Positions 38,917 to 47,019 of a stretch of 64,000 bases of DNA are shown here, in pieces. The position numbers were made by a program, and so were the translations under genes. The stretch is taken from the NCBI RefSeq assembly GCF_001028135.1, contig NZ_LDNM01000049.1:1-64000 (forward strand). Direction: 5' to 3'. Positions within the stretch are counted from its first letter, which is position 1, and the number at the start of each line of letters is the position of its first letter. The notes beneath the pieces are model-generated. The model worked only from the letters and a program-made list of their open reading frames with translations. It did no database searches and was not told the origin of the DNA. The DNA is from Xenorhabdus griffiniae. Its GTDB lineage: Bacteria > Pseudomonadota > Gammaproteobacteria > Enterobacterales > Enterobacteriaceae.

Positions 38917-40047
38917 TTGAATTATCAGTTGATTACTACCGATGCCCAATTGCAGTCAACTTGTGAGCAGGCAAAAAAACACGCAAGAATTGCACTGGAT
39001 ACTGAATTTGTACGTACACGGACGTATTATCCTCAATTAGGTCTGATACAACTGTTTGATGGTGAACAGCTTTCTCTGATTGATCCCCTCGAAATTTCGA
39101 AATGGCAGCCCTTTAAGGAGCTATTGACAGATCCGAACGTATTAAAATTTATCCATGCCGGCAGTGAAGATTTAGAGGTTTTTAGTAATAGTTTCCAGTG
39201 CTTGCCAGAACCCATGATTGATACTCAGGTACTGGCTGCATTTATTGGTCACCCCATGTCATGTGGCTTTGCGACATTAGTTGCTGAGTATTTGCATATT
39301 GAATTGGATAAGAGCGAATCCCGCACTGATTGGTTGGCTCGACCGTTGAGCGAAAAACAATGTCAATATGCGGCGGCGGATGTCTACTATTTATTACCGC
39401 TGGCCGATATTTTGATGGAAAAAACAGGGCAGGCGGGATATTTGGATGCGGCAAAAGATGAAAGCAATCTGATAGCCGAACGCCGTAAAGAAGTATTGAT
39501 GCCGGAATACGCTTATAAGGATATGAGTAACGCATGGCAATTGCGCCCAAGGCAATTGGCCTGTTTGAAAAAATTGGCTGCATGGCGTTTAAATCAGGCT
39601 CGTGAACGTGACTTGGCGGTCAATTTCGTGATCCGCGAAGAAAATTTATGGCAGGTTGCCCGTTATATGCCAACTTCTTTGGCAGAATTGGACGCTTTGG
39701 GATTGAGTGGGCAAGAAATTCGTTGTCATGGTCGTCGGTTGCTGGCGATGGTTGCGGAGAGCAGGGATATTCCCGCAGAAGCGTGTCCGGCTCAAATTGT
39801 GAATTTGGTTGATTATCCTGGTTATCGTAAGGCGTTTAAAGAAATTAAATCTTTGGTCGCTCAGGTGGGGGAATCCCATTATTTCAGTGCCGAACTGCTG
39901 GCTTCTCGCCGTCAAATTAATCAATTACTTTGTTGGCATTGGAAATTGAAAGCGCCGGAATATCAACCTGAGTTAATCAGGGGCTGGCGAGGCAAGTTAC
40001 TGGCTGAACCTATTGCTGAAATATTGGCAAATTATTCGCAGGAATAG
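38917..40047 (+). CDS. rnd: Ribonuclease D
   Basis: DEDD-family 3'-5' exoribonuclease used in tRNA and stable-RNA 3' maturation. Start TTG 38917 (MNYQLITTDAQL), the rare start codon also used in E. coli, with a weak AAGAGAAT site. Length is 376 aa (E. coli 375). Exonuclease motifs: ALDTEFVRT (Exo I), HAGSEDLEVF (Exo II) and CQYAAADVYYLLPL (Exo III with the catalytic Tyr). Two HRDC domains follow. Confidence 0.96.
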   Translation: MNYQLITTDAQLQSTCEQAKKHARIALDTEFVRTRTYYPQLGLIQLFDGEQLSLIDPLEISKWQPFKELLTDPNVLKFIHAGSEDLEVFSNSFQCLPEPMIDTQVLAAFIGHPMSCGFATLVAEYLHIELDKSESRTDWLARPLSEKQCQYAAADVYYLLPLADILMEKTGQAGYLDAAKDESNLIAERRKEVLMPEYAYKDMSNAWQLRPRQLACLKKLAAWRLNQARERDLAVNFVIREENLWQVARYMPTSLAELDALGLSGQEIRCHGRRLLAMVAESRDIPAEACPAQIVNLVDYPGYRKAFKEIKSLVAQVGESHYFSAELLASRRQINQLLCWHWKLKAPEYQPELIRGWRGKLLAEPIAEILANYSQE

Positions 40048-40103
40048 CGTTAATTCAATCACAATTATAGTCTTATTTATGAGATGTAGTACATAAGATG
40101 TCA

Positions 40104-40139
40104 ATTTTATCCCTGCCTGATATATAGGCAGGGAAAATT
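40104..40139. terminator. Terminator after rnd
   Basis: TCCCTGCCT (40110-40118) and AGGCAGGGA (40126-40134) with flanking AATTTT/AAAATT make a long symmetrical stem. It separates rnd from the convergent minCDE operon and probably works in both directions. Confidence 0.75.
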
Positions 40140-40159
40140 ATCTTTACTTCCTGATCTAT

Positions 40160-40245
40160 ACCAATCCAACTTCAAGATGCGTGTTATATTTCCCCGCGCA
40201 GCGGGGAAATATAAGGCCTCGCGTCGTCTTGCGGGTTGAAGTTTA
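40160..40245. repeat. Palindromic repeat element between rnd and minE
   Basis: Terminal AACTTCAA (40168-40175) and TTGAAGTT (40236-40243) are inverted. The centre is a perfect 12-bp hairpin ATATTTCCCCGC-GCA-GCGGGGAAATAT (40187-40213). The AACTTCAAG ends resemble those of the element upstream of pykA. The size, about 80 bases, and fully non-coding character suggest a REP/MITE-like element. Family identity needs a genome-wide count. Confidence 0.7.
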
Positions 40246-40320
40246 TTGAGTATATTATTTAAATAACAAACTGTTTTACAAAAATCACCGACTTAAATTA
40301 AATAGCGTCGTTTGATATGG

Positions 40321-40590
40321 CTATTTTGGCGATTCCTCAACCTCAGGTAATGTTACATTCAGTTCTAGTACAGAGATATCATCATTTTTTTGCTCAAACT
40401 GCACAGAAAGCATATCTGGATCGATTTGTACATACTTACAAATTACAGCCAGAATATCCCGTTTCATGTCGGGCAAATAGGCAGGCTCAGAGTCACCACG
40501 GCGCCGCTCTGCCACGATGATTTGTAGCCGCTCCTTGGCGATATTGGCTGTCGGTTTTTTTCTCGACAGGAAGAAATCTAACAAAGCCAT
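40321..40590 (-). CDS. minE: Cell division topological specificity factor MinE
   Basis: Stimulates the MinD ATPase and drives pole-to-pole oscillation of the division inhibitor. Length is 89 aa (E. coli 88). The N-terminal amphipathic helix [30 protein letters not shown] contains the anti-MinCD region; the C-terminal part is the topological specificity domain. It starts 3 bases after minD, closing the minCDE operon. Confidence 0.96.
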   Translation of the reverse strand: MALLDFFLSRKKPTANIAKERLQIIVAERRRGDSEPAYLPDMKRDILAVICKYVQIDPDMLSVQFEQKNDDISVLELNVTLPEVEESPK

Positions 40591-40593
40591 GCG

Positions 40594-41406
40594 TTACCCC
40601 CCAAACAGGCGTTTTAAAAAGCCCTTTTTTTCTTCTTCGATGAAGCGGAAAGGCCGCTCTTCACCAAGTAAACGTAAAACAGTATCTTCGTATGCTTTAC
40701 CCGCGTCAGAGTCTTTGTCCAAAATGACCGGTTCCCCTTGGTTGGATGAACGGAGAACAGATTGATCTTCCGGGATAACACCAAGCAAAGGGATACACAA
40801 AATTTCCAGTACATCTTCCATACTCAGCATATCGCCACGGTTCACACGTCCCGGATTATAGCGTGTTAGCAGGAGGTGCTCTTTGATAGATTCGTCACCT
40901 TTTTCTGCCCGGCGTGATTTGGATGCCAGGATACCTAAAATACGATCAGAGTCACGAACAGAAGATACTTCTGGGTTTGTCGTAATAATTGCTTCATCGG
41001 CAAAGTAGAGCGCCATCAATGCGCCGCTTTCAATACCAGCAGGTGAATCACAGATAATGAAATCAAATCCCTGTTGATCCAATTCATTCAGAATTTTCTC
41101 AACGCCATCTCGGGTGAGGGCTTCTTTATCGCGGGTCTGGGACGCGGGCAGAATATAGAGATTATCTGTGCGCTTATCTTTGATAATTGCCTGATTCAAG
41201 CTGGCGTCACCTTGAATGACGTTCACAAAGTCAAAAACCACACGGCGTTCACAGCCCATAATGAGGTCGAGGTTCCGTAAACCGATATCAAAATCAATAA
41301 CGACGGTTTTTTTTCCTCTTTGGGCGAGGCCGGTAGCAATGGCCGCGCTTGAAGTGGTTTTGCCAACGCCACCTTTACCAGATGTAACAACAATAATGCG
41401 TGCCAT
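40594..41406 (-). CDS. minD: Septum site-determining ATPase MinD
   Basis: ParA/MinD-family ATPase that binds the membrane and recruits MinC. Length is 270 aa, the same as E. coli. The deviant Walker A is GKGGVGKTT (about residues 10-18); switch regions are VIDFDIGLRNLDL and CDSPAGIE. The C-terminal membrane-targeting amphipathic helix EEEKKGFLKRLFGG is complete. It lies 23 bases after minC and 3 bases before minE. Confidence 0.97.
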   Translation of the reverse strand: MARIIVVTSGKGGVGKTTSSAAIATGLAQRGKKTVVIDFDIGLRNLDLIMGCERRVVFDFVNVIQGDASLNQAIIKDKRTDNLYILPASQTRDKEALTRDGVEKILNELDQQGFDFIICDSPAGIESGALMALYFADEAIITTNPEVSSVRDSDRILGILASKSRRAEKGDESIKEHLLLTRYNPGRVNRGDMLSMEDVLEILCIPLLGVIPEDQSVLRSSNQGEPVILDKDSDAGKAYEDTVLRLLGEERPFRFIEEEKKGFLKRLFGG

Positions 41407-41429
41407 GAAGCGATTCCTTGTTATAAGGG

Positions 41430-42113
41430 CTAGACTAAAGTTTCAATAGTTAATTCATTGTTTACCAGACGTAATTTTGCTGCCTTGCCAACAAAATTTT
41501 CAGGGATTTTCTCGCTGAGCCAATATTGACCTGCAATAGAGGTGAGTTCAGCGTTTAAATGGGTGCAGAAAATCAGGCTTTCTTGATCACCAGATGCGCC
41601 AGCCAATACTCGTCCACGCAGCACACCATATATATGAATATTTCCATCAGCGATTAATTCTGCACCAGCGCTCACATTATTTGTCACAATAAGATCACTG
41701 TTTGGTGCATAAATTCTTTGTCCTGAACGAACAGGTGTATTAATTATACGAGTTTTTTTGAAAATAGGTTCAGCCGGTTTATTTTCTTGAGTAAGAAATT
41801 TCTGACTTTTACCTTCTTTCAACAAAGGAAGTTCAGATTTTAGAACGACTTTTCGTTGTTCTTCATTTTGACAACCGCTGATGCCGACGATGCGCAATCC
41901 AACTGACTCGATGGCACGGTGGAGTGTGGGGAGATCTGCATCAACAGGGAGAGCAGATATATTGAGAACAACGGGCGCATTTTTCAGGAACTCGGGCGCT
42001 TGCTCCATTTTTTCCTGTATAGCTTTATGAATGACTTCCGGTTGGTCATCATATAAATGAACGACCGAAAGCGTAAAATTACTGCCTTTTAGCTCAATTG
42101 GCGATTGTGACAT
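41430..42113 (-). CDS. minC: Septum site-determining protein MinC
   Basis: FtsZ assembly inhibitor activated by MinD. Length is 227 aa (E. coli 231). The N-terminal FtsZ-antagonist domain (about 1-105) and C-terminal beta-helix domain are joined by a linker. The C-terminal domain carries the MinD-binding [16 protein letters not shown] (RGRVLAGA) motif. First gene of minCDE, divergent from ycgL as in E. coli. Confidence 0.96.
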   Translation of the reverse strand: MSQSPIELKGSNFTLSVVHLYDDQPEVIHKAIQEKMEQAPEFLKNAPVVLNISALPVDADLPTLHRAIESVGLRIVGISGCQNEEQRKVVLKSELPLLKEGKSQKFLTQENKPAEPIFKKTRIINTPVRSGQRIYAPNSDLIVTNNVSAGAELIADGNIHIYGVLRGRVLAGASGDQESLIFCTHLNAELTSIAGQYWLSEKIPENFVGKAAKLRLVNNELTIETLV

Positions 42114-42269
42114 CGATATTCTGACTCAGCAAGGTTAAGTTTCCCAAGGTAGTTTATACAAACATTTTCCTAAGCCTCTGGGAGACGATATTCTTAGATA
42201 TAATAAGCATGTTATAGTTAGTGAATTATTCAAGCAAGTCACAGCGTTAATTTAAAAGAGTTTATAACA

Positions 42270-42551
42270 ATGATTTGTGTAATCTACAGAAGCCCAAAAC
42301 GTGACCAAACATATCTATATATTGAAAGAAAGGGGAATTTTTCACGCGTTCCTGAAGATCTGTTAAACGCATTTGGTGAACCTCAATATTCAATGATGAT
42401 TTCATTATCTGAAAGGAAAAAACTGGCTAATGCTGATATTGAAAAAGTAAAACTCGCGTTGAGTGAGCAGGGTTTTTACCTGCAAGTACCACCGCCAGTG
42501 GAAAGTTTGCTCAATGAGCACCTGGCCCCCAATAAGCCGCCTAAGCAATAA
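42270..42551 (+). CDS. ycgL: YcgL-domain protein
   Basis: Small cytoplasmic protein of the YcgL family (DUF709), function unknown. The 93 residues match E. coli YcgL, with [16 protein letters not shown] at the start and [21 protein letters not shown] in the middle. Divergent from minC. It appears to head a co-directional ycgL-transglycosylase-ycgM-ycgN cluster. Confidence 0.9.
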   Translation: MICVIYRSPKRDQTYLYIERKGNFSRVPEDLLNAFGEPQYSMMISLSERKKLANADIEKVKLALSEQGFYLQVPPPVESLLNEHLAPNKPPKQ

Positions 42552-42600
42552 AAATCGCTGGTCACTGCCTGATCCTGAATTATTGATGAGGAGCCGATTT

Positions 42601-43701
42601 ATGAAATTAATCACTGGGCTGACTTTATTGACAGCAACTTTGCTGACAGGGTGCAGTACATTAAGTGGTAAACAAATAAGTGCCAAACAATTGTACTATC
42701 CATCCGTGTTGGCTTCACGATCTCAAGCCGAAGTCAGGGCATTGGAGCAGGATTTTCCATTGAATGCCCGTGAGCCATCACAATTTCCTGCTTATGTGGC
42801 CTTGCTAAAACAGCAAGCCAGAGAGCAGGGGATCAGTGAAAAAACATTGGATCGGGCATTTGCCAACATCCATTTTATTCCGCGCGTCATTAAAGCCGAT
42901 CGTAACCAGCCAGAAAAAAAAGTGACTTTGGATGATTACCTGACCCGCATCTTGCCAGCGCGGAAGATTGAACAGGGTGTCAAGGAGTATGAAGATAATC
43001 ATCTCCAGCTAAAAAGGATCAGCGACAAATACGGTGTACCCAAAGCCTATATTGTTGCATTGTGGGGATTAGAAAGCGGTTTTGGCAAATTTCAGGGAAA
43101 AGAAGATGTCATTTCGGCGTTATCTACGCTGGCTTTTGAGGGACGCCGAGAAGTATTTTTTATCAAACAGTTACTGGCAGCGTTAGAAATAATTGAAAAT
43201 CAATATATTGATAAAGATCAGGCGCTGAAAGGCTCCTGGGCGGGTGCAATGGGCCAAAATCAATTTATGCCAACTTCTTACTTAACGTATGGTGCTGATG
43301 GCGATAGTGATGGCCAAATTGATATTTGGAATAATAAAGCAGATGTTTTTGCCTCGACTGCCAATTATTTACATAAGGAAGGGTGGAGACAAGGTTTACC
43401 TTGGGGGTATGCTGTTTCGTTACCTACAGGCTTTGATATCGCTTTAGAAGGCGTTAAACCTGAACAGGGAAAAACCATTGCACAGTGGCAGGTATTGGGA
43501 ATTTCATCTCCTCATTTTGCTAAGTTGCCCGCAAATACCAAAGGTTGGATAGTCATCCCTGATGATTCGGCACAACGGGCATTTTGGGTGACACAAAATT
43601 TCCGCACTCTCATGCACTGGAATCGTTCTTACTATTTTGCGCTCAGTGTTGGTATGATGGCGGACGGTATCATGCAACGTACTCATTTTTTCACTCGCTG
43701 A
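42601..43701 (+). CDS. Lytic murein transglycosylase (MltB family)
   Basis: Membrane-bound lytic transglycosylase that cuts the MurNAc-GlcNAc bond of peptidoglycan. The start chosen is ATG 42601 after GAGGAG, giving 366 aa; the frame is open further upstream but lacks a site and overlaps ycgL. Lipobox LLTGC with Cys18. The catalytic glutamate is Glu158 in ALWGLESGFGKF, and GAMGQNQFMPTSY is the family's substrate-site motif. The C-terminal FRTLMHWNRSYYFALSVG block is of the MltB type (PF13406). E. coli K-12 has no such gene at this position. Confidence 0.9.
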   Translation: MKLITGLTLLTATLLTGCSTLSGKQISAKQLYYPSVLASRSQAEVRALEQDFPLNAREPSQFPAYVALLKQQAREQGISEKTLDRAFANIHFIPRVIKADRNQPEKKVTLDDYLTRILPARKIEQGVKEYEDNHLQLKRISDKYGVPKAYIVALWGLESGFGKFQGKEDVISALSTLAFEGRREVFFIKQLLAALEIIENQYIDKDQALKGSWAGAMGQNQFMPTSYLTYGADGDSDGQIDIWNNKADVFASTANYLHKEGWRQGLPWGYAVSLPTGFDIALEGVKPEQGKTIAQWQVLGISSPHFAKLPANTKGWIVIPDDSAQRAFWVTQNFRTLMHWNRSYYFALSVGMMADGIMQRTHFFTR

Positions 43702-43746
43702 ATCGCTGAAAATCAAATCCTGAAAATAAGATAAAGGAACCATGTA

Positions 43747-44403
43747 ATGTACCAACATCGGGATTGGCAGGGGATATTGTTGGATTTTCCTGCTAATAAG
43801 GTTGTTTGTGTCGGCAGTAATTACGACAAGCACATGAAAGAAATGGGTTCTCAATCCACTGAAGAGCCAGTGATATTCATTAAACCTGAAACCGCGTTGT
43901 GTGATCTGCGCCAACCTGTTTTCATTCCACAGGAATTAGGTGCTGTGCACCATGAAATAGAATTGGCTGTTTTGATTGGTTCGGCACTTAAGAATGCCAA
44001 TGAAGAGCGAGTCAGTCAGGCGATTGCAGGCTTTGCAGTTGCACTGGATTTGACATTACGTGATTTGCAACGTGAATTTAAACAATCGGGGCAACCGTGG
44101 GAAAAAAGTAAAGCATTTGATCGATCATGCCCGATATCGGGATTTATTCCTGTCAATGCTTTTGATGATCCACAAAATGCCGAACTTTCTTTGACAGTAA
44201 ATGGCCAATTGCGCCAAAACGGCAATACGAGTGACATGCGAATGCCTATCATCCCGTTGATTAGCTACATGTCGCGTTTTTTTACCTTACGTCCGGGCGA
44301 TATTATCTTGACGGGAACGCCTGAAGGCGTGGGGCCATTGCAATCTGGTGATGTGTTAGATGTTTCTCTCAATGAGTACGTTTTGACAACCAGAGTGATT
44401 TAA
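43747..44403 (+). CDS. ycgM: Fumarylacetoacetate hydrolase family protein YcgM
   Basis: FAH-fold metal-dependent hydrolase or oxaloacetate-tautomerase-type protein; the physiological substrate is not settled. Length is 218 aa (E. coli 219). The family metal ligands are in [11 protein letters not shown] (Glu and Glu) and the aspartate in [14 protein letters not shown]. The [16 protein letters not shown] loop closes the active site. The start ATG follows AAAGGAACC. Co-directional with ycgN, 20 bases upstream of it. Confidence 0.93.
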   Translation: MYQHRDWQGILLDFPANKVVCVGSNYDKHMKEMGSQSTEEPVIFIKPETALCDLRQPVFIPQELGAVHHEIELAVLIGSALKNANEERVSQAIAGFAVALDLTLRDLQREFKQSGQPWEKSKAFDRSCPISGFIPVNAFDDPQNAELSLTVNGQLRQNGNTSDMRMPIIPLISYMSRFFTLRPGDIILTGTPEGVGPLQSGDVLDVSLNEYVLTTRVI

Positions 44404-44423
44404 CACGAGGAGTGACAGAAATT

Positions 44424-44858
44424 ATGTCTCAACCTTTCTGGCAGGTGAAAACCTTAGAACAAATGACAGATCAAGAGTGGGAAGCGCTATGTGATGGCTG
44501 CGGTCAGTGCTGCCTGCATAAGTTGATGGATGAGGATACGGATGAAATTTATTTCACCAATGTTGCTTGTAATCAACTGAATATTAAAACCTGCCAGTGC
44601 AAGAATTATGAAGATCGTTTCAGATACGAGCCTGACTGCATCAAATTGACCCGTGAGAATATGAACACCTTTGAATGGCTGCCAAAGACGTGTGCCTACC
44701 GTCTGATTGGCGAGGGGGGGAAACTCCTTCCGTGGCACCCACTGGTTAGCGGTTCAAAATCGGCACTGCATGCGGAGCGTATTTCTGTCAGGCATATCGC
44801 TGTGCGTGAAGCGGATGTGGTAGATTGGGAAGACCATATTTTAAATACACCAATGTAA
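44424..44858 (+). CDS. ycgN: Cysteine-cluster protein YcgN (UPF0260)
   Basis: Small cytoplasmic protein of the YkgJ zinc/iron-cysteine-cluster group; function unknown. The start ATG 44424 fits the CGAGGAG site better than GTG 44412; it gives 144 aa. The cysteine motif CDGCGQCC (about residues 25-32), then further cysteines in [17 protein letters not shown] and DCIK, probably bind a metal or cluster. Almost identical in layout to E. coli YcgN. After it comes a weak TTTGATAT/ATATCAAA hairpin. Confidence 0.93.
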   Translation: MSQPFWQVKTLEQMTDQEWEALCDGCGQCCLHKLMDEDTDEIYFTNVACNQLNIKTCQCKNYEDRFRYEPDCIKLTRENMNTFEWLPKTCAYRLIGEGGKLLPWHPLVSGSKSALHAERISVRHIAVREADVVDWEDHILNTPM

Positions 44859-45020
44859 TTATTTTATTATTTGATATGAAAGGGATTTTATATCAAATAC
44901 ATATAATGTAATTACTGGAATTGGCATTAATATCGAATTTTTCTCCCGTTTTTCTGACTTTAAGCAGTAAAGAAAAACTGATAACTTGTTTGGTTGAAAG
45001 TTAAAAACAAGGAAAGAGAA

Positions 45021-45332
45021 ATGGCAAGTTATTTGATTCGCGTAGAGCTTTATGGCACGGGTATTGAGGGTTATGAAAAATTACATAAAAGGATGACGGC
45101 GAATCAATTCAGCCAATCTATCCGTTTTCCTAATGGGAAATGGCATCGCCTGCCTGGTGGAACTTATATTGGTAATTCGACGATGGAATCCGAGCAGTTG
45201 GCGGAAAAAATCAAATCTATGGCTACGCCATTTTCAAACAAAGATCCGTCGATATTTGTTTGCACTTACAGTAACTGGAGTGCATCGTTATATCCCGAAA
45301 AACCACATACTGAATCCGGTTCAGGTGAATAA
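45021..45332 (+). CDS. GhoS-like small protein (candidate type V antitoxin family)
   Basis: A 103-residue cytoplasmic protein starting at ATG 45021 after AAGGAAAGAG. The N-terminal MASYLIRVELYG and later SIFVCTYSNWSASLY look like strands of a ferredoxin-like fold, with a helix GYEKLHKRMTANQFSQ between. Length and pattern resemble the GhoS family (PF11080, formerly DUF2622), whose E. coli member is an endoribonuclease antitoxin that cleaves ghoT mRNA. The similarity is judged by eye. An own terminator follows. The only nearby partner candidate is the 27-residue membrane peptide 250 bases downstream. Function therefore unproven. Confidence 0.55.
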   Translation: MASYLIRVELYGTGIEGYEKLHKRMTANQFSQSIRFPNGKWHRLPGGTYIGNSTMESEQLAEKIKSMATPFSNKDPSIFVCTYSNWSASLYPEKPHTESGSGE

Positions 45333-45340
45333 TTTGTTAA

Positions 45341-45363
45341 AAACTACGTATTGTGGTTTTTTT
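45341..45363 (+). terminator. Rho-independent terminator after the GhoS-like gene
   Basis: AACTAC and GTGGTT pair with one wobble around GTATT, extended by A and T runs (AAAAACTAC...GTGGTTTTTTT), ending in seven Ts. Confidence 0.75.
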
Positions 45364-45581
45364 ATGCGTTAGCTTTCCTATTCTGGTCAGTTTTATTACC
45401 TGAGCATTGTCTTATTACTATAACAACCTGACTAATTTAATACCCTTTGTAATAAATATTAGTCTGGAACTTATGCTGCATACCAAATATATATTAAATG
45501 CTGTTTATATTTTTTATGTCAGACAGTCGGGACCACTACCGTGCAGCTATGGATGTTTGTTTGATAATGAGGGAAAGTAAA

Positions 45582-45665
45582 ATGAAGAACAGATTGATGA
45601 GCTATGTAACGTTTGTAGGGGTTTGGATTACCGTAACATTGACGATTGGTATTATCTTGTCATAA
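45582..45665 (+). CDS. Candidate 27-residue single-pass membrane peptide
   Basis: ATG 45582 preceded by GAGGGAAA encodes MKNRLMSYVTFVGVWITV followed by TLTIGIILS. This is a basic start and a continuous hydrophobic helix of about 20 residues. The same frame is open to an ATG at 45498 (55 aa in total), but the strong ribosome binding site favours the short form. It resembles the size and layout of known small membrane stress peptides and toxins. No homologue is recognised. It lies in a 446-base gap between the GhoS-like gene and ldhA; the 215 bases upstream of it are AT-rich without other visible features. Confidence 0.5.
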   Translation: MKNRLMSYVTFVGVWITVTLTIGIILS

Positions 45666-45704
45666 GAACATAAGAGAAATTAACCATAAACCCTGCATTG
45701 TCCT

Positions 45705-45736
45705 GTCTCTTGATCATATTTCATAGGTCAAGAGAC
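45705..45736. terminator. Hairpin between the small peptide ORF and ldhA
   Basis: GTCTCTTGA (45705-45713) and TCAAGAGAC (45728-45736) form a perfect nine-bp stem around a 14-base loop. It lies between convergent reading frames. No T-tract is evident. Confidence 0.5.
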
Positions 45737-45777
45737 GTGGACAACTAATAACCTGCTTTACTCTCTCTTTTTCCAGT

Positions 45778-46773
45778 CTATTCAACAATATTTGGACAAA
45801 CCTTTCCAGAAACTAATTGCTGAATATTTTGCAAAGTTGTTTCACTGATACTGGTTAAGGCTTCTTCGGTTAAGAATGCCTGATGGCCGGTGAACAGTAC
45901 ATTATGGCAAGAAGACAAGCGGCGAAAAATATCGTCCTGGATAACGTCATTTGATTTATCTTCAAAGAATAAATCTCTTTCATTTTCATAAACATCCATA
46001 CCTAACGCACCAATTTTTTGTTGTTTCAGTGCGTTAATGGCAGCCACGGAATCAATGAGGGCACCTCGGCTGGTATTGATGATCATCACGCCATCTTTCA
46101 TTTTGGTGAATGCTGTATCATCTAATAAATGGTGGTTTTCCGGTGTCATGGGGCAATGCAGGGAGATCACATCTGATTCAGCATATAAAGTGTCCAGGTC
46201 CACATATTCCACACCCATATTCAAGGCTTCAGGATTGGGATAGGGGTCATGTGCCAGTAAACGCATTCCAAAGCCTTTCAGAATCCGCAAAGTAGCAATA
46301 CCGATTTTTCCTGTTCCGATAATGCCCGCCGTGCGTTTATACATGTTAAAACCGGTTAACCCTTCAAGGGAAAAATTGGCATCGCGGGTGCGCTGGTAGG
46401 CGCGGTGGATACGTCGATTAAGACACAACATCAACCCAACAGTATGTTCAGCAACGGATTCAGGGGAATAAGCAGGCACTCTAACAACCTGAATACCTAA
46501 TTCTTTCGCTGCATCCAGATCGACATTGTTAAATCCGGCACAGCGTAGTGCCAGGATTTTGATATTCATCTCTGCCAGTTCTTGCAGCACTTCCCGTCCA
46601 CCATCATCATTGACGAAAATACATATGGCATCCGCACCAACGGCATTTTTGGCAGTTTGTGGACTTAAAGGAAAATCAAGAAACTCGATATGATAATCAA
46701 AACCAGGTTTTTGGTTGAGCATTTCAAAATGCTTACGGTCATACTGCTTTGTACTGTAAACAACCAGTTTCAT
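45778..46773 (-). CDS. ldhA: D-lactate dehydrogenase (fermentative)
   Basis: Soluble NADH-dependent enzyme reducing pyruvate to D-lactate. Length is 331 aa (E. coli 329). The Rossmann loop is GIIGTGKIGIATLRIL (about 150). The catalytic set is the arginine in INTSRGALIDS, the glutamate in DVYENERDLFFED and the histidine in LFTGHQAFLT. Start ATG after GGAGATG. Divergent from ydbH, as in E. coli. Confidence 0.96.
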   Translation of the reverse strand: MKLVVYSTKQYDRKHFEMLNQKPGFDYHIEFLDFPLSPQTAKNAVGADAICIFVNDDGGREVLQELAEMNIKILALRCAGFNNVDLDAAKELGIQVVRVPAYSPESVAEHTVGLMLCLNRRIHRAYQRTRDANFSLEGLTGFNMYKRTAGIIGTGKIGIATLRILKGFGMRLLAHDPYPNPEALNMGVEYVDLDTLYAESDVISLHCPMTPENHHLLDDTAFTKMKDGVMIINTSRGALIDSVAAINALKQQKIGALGMDVYENERDLFFEDKSNDVIQDDIFRRLSSCHNVLFTGHQAFLTEEALTSISETTLQNIQQLVSGKVCPNIVE

Positions 46774-46913
46774 AACAACATCTCCACTCAGTAACTATAA
46801 AATCATTCGAGCCATTCATTAAATTCACTTTGCTGCAAAAACGGCTTGCAATCATGATGTCTCCTGAAGGTTCTAAGCGTTATCTTTCGCTATACTCGAA
46901 TAAATCGCCGGAT

Positions 46914-46935
46914 AAGCTATTCATAGGGATAGCTT
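46914..46935. promoter_or_regulatory. Hairpin and -10-like element upstream of ydbH
   Basis: AAGCTAT (46914-46920) and ATAGCTT (46929-46935) are perfect inverted repeats around TCATAGGG. A TATAAT follows directly at 46937-46942 and could be the ydbH -10, about 80 bases before the ATG. No good -35 is visible, so an activator site or coincidence are both possible. Confidence 0.4.
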
Positions 46936-47019
46936 GTATAATAAATCGGCTTAGAGCCTGATATGAGATTATCATAACAGGAAGTTGTTCTCAGGTTGAC
47001 AAGATGAGATAAGGATTTA

